From Bacillota bacterium (lineage in GTDB: Bacteria > Bacillota > Clostridia > Acetivibrionales > DSM-1351): a DNA stretch of 25,268 nt. Below, piece after piece: positions 15,128 through 23,288 of this stretch. The position numbers were made by a program, and so were the translations under genes. The notes below the pieces were generated by a model. It did not search any database. It was not told where the DNA came from and worked only from the letters and a program-made list of their open reading frames with translations. Position 1 is the first letter of the stretch, and each line of letters starts with the position of its first letter. The stretch is taken from the NCBI GenBank assembly GCA_023431385.1, contig JAEYWA010000240.1, positions 1-25,268 on the forward strand. The letters are read 5' to 3'.

Positions 15128-15409
15128 ATGTTCGGGAAATACAACAATCAGAATTCATATGATTGCGTAAAAAAGCAACGTCAGAATATAACTCTGGAGC
15201 AGCTCGCAAGGTTTGACGGAAAAAATGGCAATCCAGCATATGTGGCTGTTGACGGGATAGTATATGATGTCACAAACAATGCTGGCTGGGCCGCTGCGAC
15301 TCATTTCGGCTTGAAGGCAGGAACTGATGTCAGCGGCCCTTTCAAATCCTGTCATGGCAGTAAGCAGATACTAAGCAGACTGAAAATTGTAGGCAGTTTG
15401 ATAAGCTAG
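15128..15409 (+). CDS. Cytochrome b5-like heme/steroid-binding domain protein
   Basis: A 93-residue single-domain protein. The ITLEQLARFDGKNGNPAYVAVDGIVYDVT segment (about residues 21-49) and the later GWAAATHFGLKAGTDVSGPFKSCHG are the signature of cytochrome b5-like heme/steroid domains. His59 and His76 are candidate heme ligands by position. There is no signal peptide or membrane segment, so it is cytoplasmic. A short GGAG ribosome binding site is present, though close (5 bp). It leads the gene set for hydrogenase small and large subunits and the protease, 90 bp ahead of the small subunit. A role as the hydrogenase's electron partner or a ligand-binding accessory is inference. Heme binding would need spectroscopy; some family members bind other molecules. 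Confidence 0.85.
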   Translation: MFGKYNNQNSYDCVKKQRQNITLEQLARFDGKNGNPAYVAVDGIVYDVTNNAGWAAATHFGLKAGTDVSGPFKSCHGSKQILSRLKIVGSLIS

Positions 15410-15498
15410 ATTAAATATATGTTGTTAAGAGATTAAATTTTTAACCTATTCGAAGTGCCAGTGGATATATAAGCATGCCTACTTATGGGAGAGTAATT

Positions 15499-16383
15499 AT
15501 GACTCAATGTAAAATGTATAAAAACAGTATAGATACAATCCGTCAACTAATGCATGAAATAAGGCTTGCGATACAAGAAAGGTCATTCAAAAAGGTGAAT
15601 CTGGTTTGGCTGGAACTAACAGGGTGCTCGGGAAATATAATATCCCTTTTAGATGGGGAGAATCCTGATTTTAAATACTTAATAACCAATATGACAAACC
15701 TTGTATATAGCAACAGTCTTATGTCAGCAGAAGGAGAAGAAGCAGTAAATCAGCTTGTCAATTCAGCTGGTTCTGAATTTATTCTTGCTGTTGAAGGAGC
15801 TGTAGCTACAGCAAACAACGGAATGAATAATGTAATAGGAAGATGGCAGGGTAGTCCGTTAACAGCTTTGAAAGCTATTGAGCTTCTTGGTGAAGGAGCT
15901 AAGCAGGTTATTGCTATTGGCGCCTGCGCAAGTCATGGGGGAGTGTCAGCTGCAAAGCCTAATCCATCTAAATGTGTAAGTGTTCAAAAGCTTCTGAAAA
16001 GAAATGTTATAAAGCTTCCAGGCTGCCCTTGCCATCCTGACTGGTTTTTGGGGACACTTGCCCACTTGCTGTTGTATGGTGAACCGGAATTGGACAGCAG
16101 AGGTAGACCGCTTATGTTTTACAGTGACACCATCCACGACAGATGTACCAGAAGAGCCTTTTTCGAAAAGAGTATTTTTGCGGATAAACTGGGGGATAAG
16201 GGCTGTATGTTTAAGCTGGGGTGCAGAGGCCCAGTTACCAGAATAGATTGTCCTACACGTAAATGGAACAAATATGTTAACTGGCCAATTGAATGTGATA
16301 CTCCCTGTATCGGTTGTGCTCAATTTGGGTTTCCGGATCAGATGGAGCCTTTTATAAGCTTTGATACTACGAGAGGAGAATAG
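15499..16383 (+). CDS. [NiFe] hydrogenase small subunit, cytoplasmic type
   Basis: A 294-residue electron-transfer subunit that relays electrons from the Ni-Fe site. There is no Tat signal, so it should stay in the cytoplasm. The proximal cluster region has Cys43 (LTGCSGN), Cys143 (GACAS) and Cys176 (PGCPCHP). The first of the usual CxxC pair, in the CTGC segment, aligns with Leu40. The distal cluster is His213/Cys216 (HDRC) with Cys236 and Cys242. The medial cluster is Cys251, Cys270 and Cys273, with an additional Cys266. The longer frame from 15475 lacks a ribosome binding site; GGGAGAG at 15487 supports ATG 15499. The large subunit follows two bases after its stop. Group 1-like, but I cannot assign a subgroup. 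Confidence 0.95.
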   Translation: MTQCKMYKNSIDTIRQLMHEIRLAIQERSFKKVNLVWLELTGCSGNIISLLDGENPDFKYLITNMTNLVYSNSLMSAEGEEAVNQLVNSAGSEFILAVEGAVATANNGMNNVIGRWQGSPLTALKAIELLGEGAKQVIAIGACASHGGVSAAKPNPSKCVSVQKLLKRNVIKLPGCPCHPDWFLGTLAHLLLYGEPELDSRGRPLMFYSDTIHDRCTRRAFFEKSIFADKLGDKGCMFKLGCRGPVTRIDCPTRKWNKYVNWPIECDTPCIGCAQFGFPDQMEPFISFDTTRGE

Positions 16384-16385
16384 TA

Positions 16386-17789
16386 ATGACCGACAGAATC
16401 ATCATTAATCCGATAACCCGTATAAGCGGGTTTATGGAAATAGATGTAGTGCTGAAAAATAACATTGTAGTAGAGGCTAAAACAAGCGGTCAGCTGTTCA
16501 GGGGCTTTGAGAAGATGTTGTCGGGAAGAAGTCCCTTGGACGCAGTTTACTTTACCCAAAGGATATGCGGAATATGCTCTGCTGCTCATTCAACAGCCTC
16601 TGCTCTTGCACTGGAGTCAGCTTTTAATATAAATCCACCTGAACAGGGGAGATATCTTAGAGACATTGTACACGGTTGTGAATTCTTACAAAACCATATA
16701 AGGCATTTTTATCAATATACACTGCCGGATTTTATAAAAATGCCTAGTAAGTTTCCTATTTATAACACAGAACACAATGATTTTCGGCTCCCCGAAAGTG
16801 TAAACAACAGAGTTGTGGACCATTATTTCCGATCCTTGGAGATAAGCAGGTCAGCTCATGAAATGCTTGCTGTCCTGGGTGGGAAAGCTCCTCATAACCA
16901 CGGTATATATATTGGAGGAATTACCACACAGCCAACTGCTGATAAAATTGTAAAAATAAAATCAATTTTAACTAAAATTAGAGATTTTATTATAAGCGTA
17001 ATGGTGCCCGATGTTGAAATACTTGCAAAATACTATAATGAATATTTCCGGATAGGAGTAGGTTATGGGAATTTATTGAGCTACGGCTGCTTCAATGATT
17101 ACAAATCTCTAGGAACACTTTATTTAGCAGCTTCAATATACTCGGATGGAGTGGTAAAAAAAATGGATACTACAAAAATAAGCGAAAGTCTTAAGTATTC
17201 GTGGTATAAGGGTGACACTCAGGTACCCTATGAAGAGAGTGCGGATCAGAATTTTAACAAGAATAAGGCCTACAGTTGGATAAAGGCTGCACGGTATGAC
17301 GGAAAGCCATATGAAGTAGGACCACTGGCAAGAATGTGCCTCAGCGGGGAATATAAAAACGGAGTATCCATGATGGACAGGACTATTGCCAGAGTTCTTG
17401 AAGCAAAAAAAATAACAGAAATAATGGCAGTTTTATTGAACAATGTAATACCCGATGTCAATACTCAGGAAGAATATGAAATTCCTGAAACCTCTAGTGG
17501 CCAAGGGCTGATCGATACTACGAGAGGTGCTCTTGGACATTGGATAGGTATTGGGAAAAAAATTATAGATCATTATCAGATTATAACTCCAACGGTCTGG
17601 AACCTATCTACAAAAGACGATACCTATAATGGGACCGTTGAACAGGCACTTTTAGGAACAGTTGTTGAAGATATAAAACATCCGGTTGAACTGGGTAGGA
17701 TAATAAGATCCTTTGATCCCTGCGTATCCTGCGCTACACATGTATACATTCCAGAAAGGGAGGTAAAAACATTTACAATACTTCCTTAA
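16386..17789 (+). CDS. [NiFe] hydrogenase large (catalytic) subunit
   Basis: A 467-residue catalytic subunit holding the Ni-Fe(CN)2CO site. The N-terminal L1 motif RICGICSAAHS gives Cys61 and Cys64. The C-terminal L2 motif DPCVSCATH gives Cys446, Cys449 and His452. After His452 there is a 15-residue tail (VYIPEREVKTFTILP), the peptide that a maturation protease must remove after nickel insertion; that protease is encoded next. It is shorter than membrane-bound uptake enzymes. GAGGAG precedes ATG 16386. The hypABCDEF insertion genes are not in the window and must be elsewhere. Direction (H2 uptake or evolution) is not decided by sequence. Confidence 0.96.
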   Translation: MTDRIIINPITRISGFMEIDVVLKNNIVVEAKTSGQLFRGFEKMLSGRSPLDAVYFTQRICGICSAAHSTASALALESAFNINPPEQGRYLRDIVHGCEFLQNHIRHFYQYTLPDFIKMPSKFPIYNTEHNDFRLPESVNNRVVDHYFRSLEISRSAHEMLAVLGGKAPHNHGIYIGGITTQPTADKIVKIKSILTKIRDFIISVMVPDVEILAKYYNEYFRIGVGYGNLLSYGCFNDYKSLGTLYLAASIYSDGVVKKMDTTKISESLKYSWYKGDTQVPYEESADQNFNKNKAYSWIKAARYDGKPYEVGPLARMCLSGEYKNGVSMMDRTIARVLEAKKITEIMAVLLNNVIPDVNTQEEYEIPETSSGQGLIDTTRGALGHWIGIGKKIIDHYQIITPTVWNLSTKDDTYNGTVEQALLGTVVEDIKHPVELGRIIRSFDPCVSCATHVYIPEREVKTFTILP

Positions 17790-17855
17790 GCCGTATTGAC
17801 AAAACAGTTAATTTTTTCATACTGATTTTAACATATATTTAGAGGGTAGACTTAA

Positions 17856-18359
17856 TTGAGAAATATTACTAATGGAGGGGTCTTGGATAAGGTAAAAGTA
17901 ATTGGTGTCGGTAATCGTTTGATGGGCGATGATGGAATAGGCGTATATATAGTTGAACAGCTGATAAAAGATAAATTTTTGTTTAGTAACAGATACGTTG
18001 ATTTTTATGTTGCCGAAACAGATATTAACTATTTAATTCATACCCTCATTAGCGAGAAGAATATGTACCAGATTCTTTTTATCGATGCAGCAGAGATGGG
18101 AAAAATGCCAGGCTCTTTAGAAGAACTGAATGTGGACAAAAAAGACATATGTACAAAGTTATTTCCTTCTCCTCATAGTCTGAATTTCACATATGCAATT
18201 AAAGCTAATGATAATATAAACAACATTACTAATATGACTATTCTTGGTATAGAACCTGAAATTATTGATTTCAGGTTCGGGCTTGGTCCAAGCTTAAGCA
18301 GAGAATTTAAAAGCATCTTAGAAAAAATAAAAAACTATATACTATGCAAATATGTTTGA
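17856..18359 (+). CDS. Hydrogenase maturation protease (HycI/HyaD family)
   Basis: A 167-residue nickel-dependent endopeptidase that trims the C-terminal tail of the large subunit after metal insertion. Family features: the N-terminal GVGNRLMGDDGIG with metal-binding Asp, IDAAEMG with the second acidic ligand, and SPHSLNF with the His ligand. A TTG at 17856 follows AGAGGG by nine bases, making the chosen start; a second TTG at 17883 is in frame but too close to its GGAGG. It trails the large subunit gene by 66 bp, the normal place for its own cognate protease, and specificity for the 15-residue tail upstream is inference. Convergent with the TauE/SafE gene, 25 bp away; no obvious terminator lies between. 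Confidence 0.93.
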   Translation: MRNITNGGVLDKVKVIGVGNRLMGDDGIGVYIVEQLIKDKFLFSNRYVDFYVAETDINYLIHTLISEKNMYQILFIDAAEMGKMPGSLEELNVDKKDICTKLFPSPHSLNFTYAIKANDNINNITNMTILGIEPEIIDFRFGLGPSLSREFKSILEKIKNYILCKYV

Positions 18360-18384
18360 TTATTGTGTGAAGGGTGAAAACAAT

Positions 18385-19200
18385 TTAACTGAAAGACATG
18401 ATTAGTATCCTAATTCCCACAATTCCCAGAGCAAGTGCAAGACTCCTGACAATCCAGCTTCCTTTAAGTTTTTTTGAAAGTCGTGCACCCATTTGAGCCC
18501 CAAACAAAACTCCGATAGATAACCCAATAGTCTGCATTACACCACTTGACAAAACACCCGTTGCCACATGAACTATGCTGCCTGAAAACGACATTGCTAC
18601 CAAAACGAATTGTGACGTAGCGGTTGCGAGATGAACAGGGAAGTTAAGTATTTGTATCATAACAGGTACATGAATGATGCCGCCTCCAATACCCAGAAGG
18701 CTTGAAATATATCCGACAAGTACACTGATGGTGATTCCTAGCAGAGGATTATAGGAATAGGTATATATGACTCCATCAATATCTGTAACTAATCGGGTTA
18801 TTTTCCCGTTAATGGTCTTTCCACTTCCGTTTTTATTCTGAGGCCGAATTAATAGGTAAATTGATCCGAACATTAAGAAAATGCCAAATAAAAGATTAAA
18901 AGTATTTCGGGGTATTAATGATGTAGTCAGAGAACCAAGAATAGATCCAGGCAATGTGGCGACGGCAAAAATCAAGCCCGATTTATAATCAATTTTTTTC
19001 ATTCTGGCATAAGCAACCGTACCTGACAATGAGTTGAAAAACACTACTGCCAGAGATACAGCCGTAATTGTTTCAGGACTCTTCTCAGGGTAAATGAGAA
19101 GCAGGATGGGTACAAGTATAAAGCCTCCTCCCGCTCCAATAAGAGTTCCAAAGCTTCCAACAATAAATCCAAGAGGGATAAGCCAGAAAAATTGATACAT
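18385..19200 (-). CDS. TauE/SafE-family sulfite/sulfonate permease
   Basis: A 271-residue integral membrane protein with about eight hydrophobic helices and the family's internal duplication: GTLIGAGGGFILVP near residue 18 and LLGIGGGIIHVP near residue 175. Members move sulfite, sulfoacetate or other anions outward (some inward). A frame 27 bp longer exists, but GGGAGG in the mRNA sits five bases ahead of the ATG at 19200. It lies 149 bp downstream of the YeiH-type exporter gene on the same strand, so they may share a transcript. Both being sulfur-anion exporters by family suggests disposal of sulfite or sulfate; substrate is inference. Confidence 0.9.
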   Translation of the reverse strand: MYQFFWLIPLGFIVGSFGTLIGAGGGFILVPILLLIYPEKSPETITAVSLAVVFFNSLSGTVAYARMKKIDYKSGLIFAVATLPGSILGSLTTSLIPRNTFNLLFGIFLMFGSIYLLIRPQNKNGSGKTINGKITRLVTDIDGVIYTYSYNPLLGITISVLVGYISSLLGIGGGIIHVPVMIQILNFPVHLATATSQFVLVAMSFSGSIVHVATGVLSSGVMQTIGLSIGVLFGAQMGARLSKKLKGSWIVRSLALALGIVGIRILIMSFS

Positions 19201-19349
19201 AAGAACCTCCCTTATATAATCATTCAAATACTCGAATTTCCTTCGTTCCTAAATATTTTAACCCACAAAACTTTATTAATAGCTTGTGAACTTATTTAAT
19301 TAATAATACTTGAAATAATTTCAGAAAAACAACTTTCTATAAGGATACG

Positions 19350-20357
19350 TTATATCTGACCTGTTAAAAACTGCACGGCGATGCTTGATACAGTTACTGT
19401 GACCCAGACCATTAACCCCAGTAATAATGGCTTAAATCCAGACTTCAACATTTCTCTGAAATCAGTACTGAGGCCAACTGCCGATAAAGCCATAACAATC
19501 AGAAATTTGCCTAAGGAGGATAGTAAAGCTGCTGTTGAGCTGTCGATTACTTTTGCTGTATTTAACAGAGAAGCTGCCAGAAAACCTAAGATGAACCATG
19601 GAAAGATTTTTTTGAAGCTGTAATTTATTGTGTCCCCGGTTTTTTCGGCATTACGTTTTCTTAGCAGAGTAATTGCAGCAAAGAATAACGATATTGGAAT
19701 AATCATAGTTGTGCGGGTGAGTTTGACAATAGTTGCATATTGTCCTGCAGCGCTGCTAAAGGCATATCCGGCAGCTACCACAGAAGAAGTATCATTAACC
19801 GCAGTTCCTGCCCATAACCCAAAGGCTTTATCAGAAAAGCCCAGTATATGCCCCAACGCTGGAAAAATCAGCACTGCAACAACATTGAAAAAGAAAATTG
19901 TAGAAATTGAATAGGCAACTTCCTTTTCGTCTGCTTCGATTATCGGCGAAATGGCAGCAATAGCTGAGCCTCCACAGATTGCTGTTCCAACTCCTATAAG
20001 TGTGGTCAGGTTATAAGGTACTTTTAGTAATCTCCCTAGAATATATGCTGAAATAAATGCCAGAGAAAGTGTAATAATCATAACATAAAATGATTCCATT
20101 CCTGTCTTCACTACCTGGGTTATACTTAAACCTGCACCTAAAAGAATTATTGCATATTGAAGAATTTTTTTAGAGGTAAATTTAATTCCTGCCTTTGTAC
20201 AGTTAGGCTTTCCGAAGAAATTATTTACTATAATCCCCAGGGCTATCCCGAAAACAGGACCGCCTATCAAAGGATATAGAACTCCAAGCCAGTCTGCGAC
20301 TAATGCGATTAATAATGAGAATGTGATTCCTGCGATGTTTTTCCTTAACCAGTACAT
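19350..20357 (-). CDS. yeiH: YeiH-family putative sulfate/sulfite exporter
   Basis: A 335-residue polytopic protein (Cons_hypoth698/YeiH family) with about ten hydrophobic segments. Marks include FGIALGIIVNN, IGVGTAICGGSAIAAISPII (about residues 120-140), and WAGTAVNDTSSVVAAGYAFS (about 185-205). The family is annotated as a putative sulfate exporter, but direct proof of the substrate is thin. AAGGAG precedes the minus-strand ATG. A YeiE-like LysR regulator is divergent across a 132-bp gap, the same pairing as yeiE-yeiH of enterobacteria, which supports the naming. The TauE/SafE gene follows downstream. Confidence 0.9.
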   Translation of the reverse strand: MYWLRKNIAGITFSLLIALVADWLGVLYPLIGGPVFGIALGIIVNNFFGKPNCTKAGIKFTSKKILQYAIILLGAGLSITQVVKTGMESFYVMIITLSLAFISAYILGRLLKVPYNLTTLIGVGTAICGGSAIAAISPIIEADEKEVAYSISTIFFFNVVAVLIFPALGHILGFSDKAFGLWAGTAVNDTSSVVAAGYAFSSAAGQYATIVKLTRTTMIIPISLFFAAITLLRKRNAEKTGDTINYSFKKIFPWFILGFLAASLLNTAKVIDSSTAALLSSLGKFLIVMALSAVGLSTDFREMLKSGFKPLLLGLMVWVTVTVSSIAVQFLTGQI

Positions 20358-20416
20358 GTATAAGCTCCTTGTTTATTTGATAGATATATTTTAGAACTGT
20401 TATTCCATAAATACAA

Positions 20417-20464
20417 ATTATGATTTATTATGTTAATATAAAAATAATTTATAGATAATCATAA
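20417..20464. promoter_or_regulatory. Candidate LysR operator in divergent gap
   Basis: TTATGATT (20417-20424) is repeated inverted as AATCATAA (20457-20464), 32 bases apart, in the 132-bp gap shared by the exporter and LysR genes. LysR tetramers bind two separated half-site pairs, so the placement is right, but the gap is AT-rich and the match is short. Confidence 0.4.
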
Positions 20465-20489
20465 AATTAGTATTTAAATAGGTGAGAAT

Positions 20490-21410
20490 ATGATTGATCC
20501 GAAGCTTATAACTTTTATAAATGTCGCAAAAATAAAAAATTATACTAAAACTGCCGAAGAGCTGAATATGACTCAGCCTGCGGTAACGCATCACATAAAG
20601 CAGCTGGAGGACTATTACAGGGTTAAACTCGTTCAAAAAAAGGGAAGACTGCTATCGCTAACAGAAGAGGGAGAGCTACTGTTAAAATATGCAAAGGACC
20701 TGGAAGCAAGTTCGATGGTTTTTGAGAGGACATTGCTTAATAAATCATCATTAATTAAAAAGTATAGTATTGGTGCGACGCTGACAATTGGTGAATTTAT
20801 ACTTCCCAGATTATTGGGCGACCATAAAAAGCAGCATGAAAATATTGATATTATAATGCATGTTCATAATCTTGAAGAAATCACAAAGAGACTTGGATTG
20901 GGTGAATTTGACCTGGGAATTGTTGAAGGGCCTTTTGATAAAAGTAAATTCAATTATTTGAAATTACAGGATGATGAACTTGTGTTGGCTGTATCACCTC
21001 AAAGTACCTTTGCCTCTTACCTGGAGGTAGAAATAAGCGAAATCATAAACAACGGAAAATTGATTATGCGTGAAAAGGGTTCAGGCACAAGAATGATTTT
21101 TGAAAACAAGCTTCTTGAGCTGGGAATAAGCCTTCAGGAAGTAAAAACATATATGGAGGTAGGCAGTATAGGTGCAATTAAATCTCTTGTCCGAGCAAAT
21201 CTGGGATACACTGTTATTTCAAGAGAAGCTGTCAGGCTTGAGGTAGAGGCTGGAACACTTAAGCTTGTTCCCATACAGGGTGTAAAAATAATGAGGGAAT
21301 TCAATTTTATTTATACCGATAACTCCCAGGCAGAATTTGTTCATAGTTTTATTAAATTTATCATTGGTGTAACAGCGACAAACCAGCATTTTTTTAGTCA
21401 AGTAACTTGA
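20490..21410 (+). CDS. LysR-type regulator, YeiE-like
   Basis: A 306-residue LysR regulator. The winged HTH covers about residues 1-60 (the TAEELNMTQPAVTHHIKQLEDYYRVKLV block is typical). A linker helix and a periplasmic-binding-like effector domain, with phrases LGEFDLGIVEG, LVLAVSPQS and IMREKGSGTR, follow. It is divergent from the YeiH-type exporter, as YeiE is in enterobacteria, where it is linked to sulfite response. Activation of the exporter on sulfite or a related anion is a sensible inference. An AGGTGAG ribosome binding site is close (3 bp) but extends the anti-SD match. The effector cannot be predicted from the sequence. Confidence 0.93.
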   Translation: MIDPKLITFINVAKIKNYTKTAEELNMTQPAVTHHIKQLEDYYRVKLVQKKGRLLSLTEEGELLLKYAKDLEASSMVFERTLLNKSSLIKKYSIGATLTIGEFILPRLLGDHKKQHENIDIIMHVHNLEEITKRLGLGEFDLGIVEGPFDKSKFNYLKLQDDELVLAVSPQSTFASYLEVEISEIINNGKLIMREKGSGTRMIFENKLLELGISLQEVKTYMEVGSIGAIKSLVRANLGYTVISREAVRLEVEAGTLKLVPIQGVKIMREFNFIYTDNSQAEFVHSFIKFIIGVTATNQHFFSQVT

Positions 21411-21414
21411 ACAT

Positions 21415-21453
21415 ATCTTTTTTATACTGGAATTTAAAGAACATAAAAAAGAT
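21415..21453 (+). terminator. AT-only hairpin after LysR gene
   Basis: ATCTTTTTTAT (21415-21425) pairs perfectly with ATAAAAAAGAT (21443-21453). The stem is almost all A-T and no T-run follows, so terminator function is doubtful. Confidence 0.35.
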
Positions 21454-21508
21454 TGTCACAAAAAATGATATCACGAATATAATATATTATAATATTTGAA
21501 TATGGTGA

Positions 21509-21537
21509 TTGACAAATATACTGGCGAGCACTATAAT
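21509..21537 (+). promoter_or_regulatory. Consensus sigma-A promoter
   Basis: TTGACA (21509-21514), a 17-bp spacer, and TATAAT (21532-21537): an exact consensus match. Initiation near 21544 would leave about 41 bases to the TTG start of the polyferredoxin gene and shows that this set has its own promoter. Confidence 0.85.
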
Positions 21538-21584
21538 ACCACTATAAATAGATACCATAATGAAAAATGCAAAGGGAGATGGGA

Positions 21585-22253
21585 TTGAGGGTGTTAAGGG
21601 AGTTTGTTCACAGATGGATTTGGGTTGTTCTTTTAGCTTTTTGTATAGTTGGATTAATATATCCGGTAATTGGGTTATTAGCAATTATTTGTATGATGGC
21701 TCCTTCGGTGGTTGCTATTTGGAGGGGAAGAATGTGGTGTGGGAGGCTCTGTCCAAGAGGGAGCTTCAATGACATTGTTTTAACTAAAATGAGCCGTAAC
21801 AAAGCTATTCCCAAATTAGTTAAAAGCAAATGGTTCAGAAATTTATTCCTCGTGGTTCTGATGAGTGCCTTTGCTATTCAGCTGGTTTTGGCCTGGGGCA
21901 ATCTTGCAGCTATTGGTGGTGTATTTGTACGAATGATTATCATAACAACACTTATAACTGTAATATTAGGTATTACGTACAGCCATAGAGCATGGTGTAT
22001 GATGTGTCCAATGGGAACAATGGCTTCCTGGGTAACAGGCATAAGGGATAAGACTAAAAAAACATCAAATAATAATAAAGTCACTTTTATTAAGGATAAA
22101 TGTGTCAGCTGTAACCTTTGTTCAAAGGAATGCCCTATGGGTATTAATGTTTTAAGCTATAAAAACGCTGGAGCAGTCGACCATCCTGATTGTATAAAAT
22201 GTAATCGTTGCGTTTACAAATGTCCAAAAAAATCCCTTGAAGAAGTCTCATAG
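21585..22253 (+). CDS. Membrane polyferredoxin, NapH-like 4Fe-4S protein
   Basis: A 222-residue protein with four or so membrane segments (about residues 12-45, 85-105 and 110-130). Two CxxxCP motifs, CGRLCPRG (about 52-59) and CMMCPMG (about 137-143), are followed by two ferredoxin clusters in the cytoplasmic tail: CVSCNLCSKECP and CIKCNRCVYKCP. This is the layout of NapH/YccM/RnfB-like electron carriers from a quinol or reduced pool. TTG at 21585 has AAAGGGAG six bases upstream; ATGs at 21567 and 21579 are in frame but lack a positioned site. Next genes are a C_GCAxxG_C_C protein and a rhodanese. Partner protein unknown. Confidence 0.88.
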   Translation: MRVLREFVHRWIWVVLLAFCIVGLIYPVIGLLAIICMMAPSVVAIWRGRMWCGRLCPRGSFNDIVLTKMSRNKAIPKLVKSKWFRNLFLVVLMSAFAIQLVLAWGNLAAIGGVFVRMIIITTLITVILGITYSHRAWCMMCPMGTMASWVTGIRDKTKKTSNNNKVTFIKDKCVSCNLCSKECPMGINVLSYKNAGAVDHPDCIKCNRCVYKCPKKSLEEVS

Positions 22254-22341
22254 TTGCCGTAAACGGGCCGTTATTGTAAAATGTAACGAGAATATAATAA
22301 AAAATATATTGAATTGAGTTAGTAAATCGGAGGAATTATAT

Positions 22342-22692
22342 ATGTCAGCAATCAAAGCAAGAAATAATTATACCGGGCAGGGCGGATGTCAGAGAATGAA
22401 TTGTGCACAAGCTGTTATTAATGCGTTTAAGGAAGATTTTAACATAGGTGAAGATATGGTAGACGCATTTAGAAGCTATGGTGGAGGAAGAGCACCGGAA
22501 GGCTTGTGCGGAGCATATTACGCTGTTAAATCCATCCTCATTAATCAAGATCCTACTAAGCTTGAGGAACTGGAAAAACATTTTCTAGAGCATGCCGGTG
22601 CGTTGGAGTGCAGTAATATAAAAGGACTTAAAAAGCTCTCCTGTGTAGGCTGCGTTGAAAAAAGCTCTGAGTTTTTAGAAAAACTAGGCTAA
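22342..22692 (+). CDS. C_GCAxxG_C_C family redox protein
   Basis: A 116-residue small protein of the C_GCAxxG_C_C family. Cys positions: 16 (GGCQRM), 21 (NCAQAV), about 56 (LCGAYYAVKS, where the family name motif is GCAxxG; here it reads LCGAYYA, a variant), about 90 (LECSN), and 101/104 (CVGC). These are thought to be redox-active or metal-binding cysteines, but no function is established. GGAGG lies nine bases before the ATG. It is 2 bp ahead of the rhodanese start, so the two are translationally coupled, which points to a shared thiol or sulfur-transfer role. Confidence 0.85.
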   Translation: MSAIKARNNYTGQGGCQRMNCAQAVINAFKEDFNIGEDMVDAFRSYGGGRAPEGLCGAYYAVKSILINQDPTKLEELEKHFLEHAGALECSNIKGLKKLSCVGCVEKSSEFLEKLG

Positions 22693-22694
22693 AT

Positions 22695-23144
22695 ATGAAG
22701 AAAATATTATTTGTTATTATATTGCTTTTGGGTATTATAATTACTGCTTGCGGTACACAGGAGAAAGTTTTGTCTCTGCCGGAAAGTAAAAATGCGGCAT
22801 CGGTACAAACCGGGTCAACAAAGGAGCTAAGCAGCATGAAGATAAAACCCGAAGAGGCGAAATCACGCCTTGATAAAGGCGAAAATATTATATTATTGGA
22901 TGTACGCACAGAGGAGGAATACGTGGAAAAACACATTCCCAATAGTATTCTGATCCCTGTGGAAGGCATTGATAAAGACGCACCGGCTAAACTTACTGAT
23001 AAAAATGCAACTATTTTTGTTTATTGCAGAAGCGGAAGACGAAGCGCAATAGCTGTCGAAGTACTTACTCTTATGGGATATACAAATGTATATGACCTCG
23101 GTGGGTTGAACGATTGGCCCTACGAAACAGTAAGTGGTAAATAA
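22695..23144 (+). CDS. Rhodanese-domain lipoprotein
   Basis: A 149-residue protein. Lipobox IITAC gives lipidated Cys19, so it is anchored outside the membrane. A rhodanese domain follows (about residues 48-146) with DVRTEEEY (Asp69, Arg71) and the active-site loop CRSGRRS starting at Cys111. The single-domain length suits a PspE-type sulfurtransferase that carries persulfide sulfur from thiosulfate or polysulfide. No independent ribosome binding site is visible; it is coupled to the preceding gene. It closes the sulfur-related set, ahead of a strong terminator. The donor and acceptor are not known. Confidence 0.93.
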   Translation: MKKILFVIILLLGIIITACGTQEKVLSLPESKNAASVQTGSTKELSSMKIKPEEAKSRLDKGENIILLDVRTEEEYVEKHIPNSILIPVEGIDKDAPAKLTDKNATIFVYCRSGRRSAIAVEVLTLMGYTNVYDLGGLNDWPYETVSGK

Positions 23145-23191
23145 CTGTTACCGAATAAAATAATAAAGATATAAGATATTTAAGAGATTTG

Positions 23192-23223
23192 AGTATTCAC
23201 AAATTGTGAATACTTATTTTTTT
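23192..23223 (+). terminator. Rho-independent terminator
   Basis: AGTATTCAC-AAATT-GTGAATACT (stem 23192-23200 with 23206-23214) followed by TATTTTTTT. It closes the polyferredoxin-to-rhodanese set. Confidence 0.9.
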
Positions 23224-23288
23224 GGAAAGAAAACCCACAGGCTGGAATTCTGATTTGAATACATGTATATATACAACACAAATCTTTA

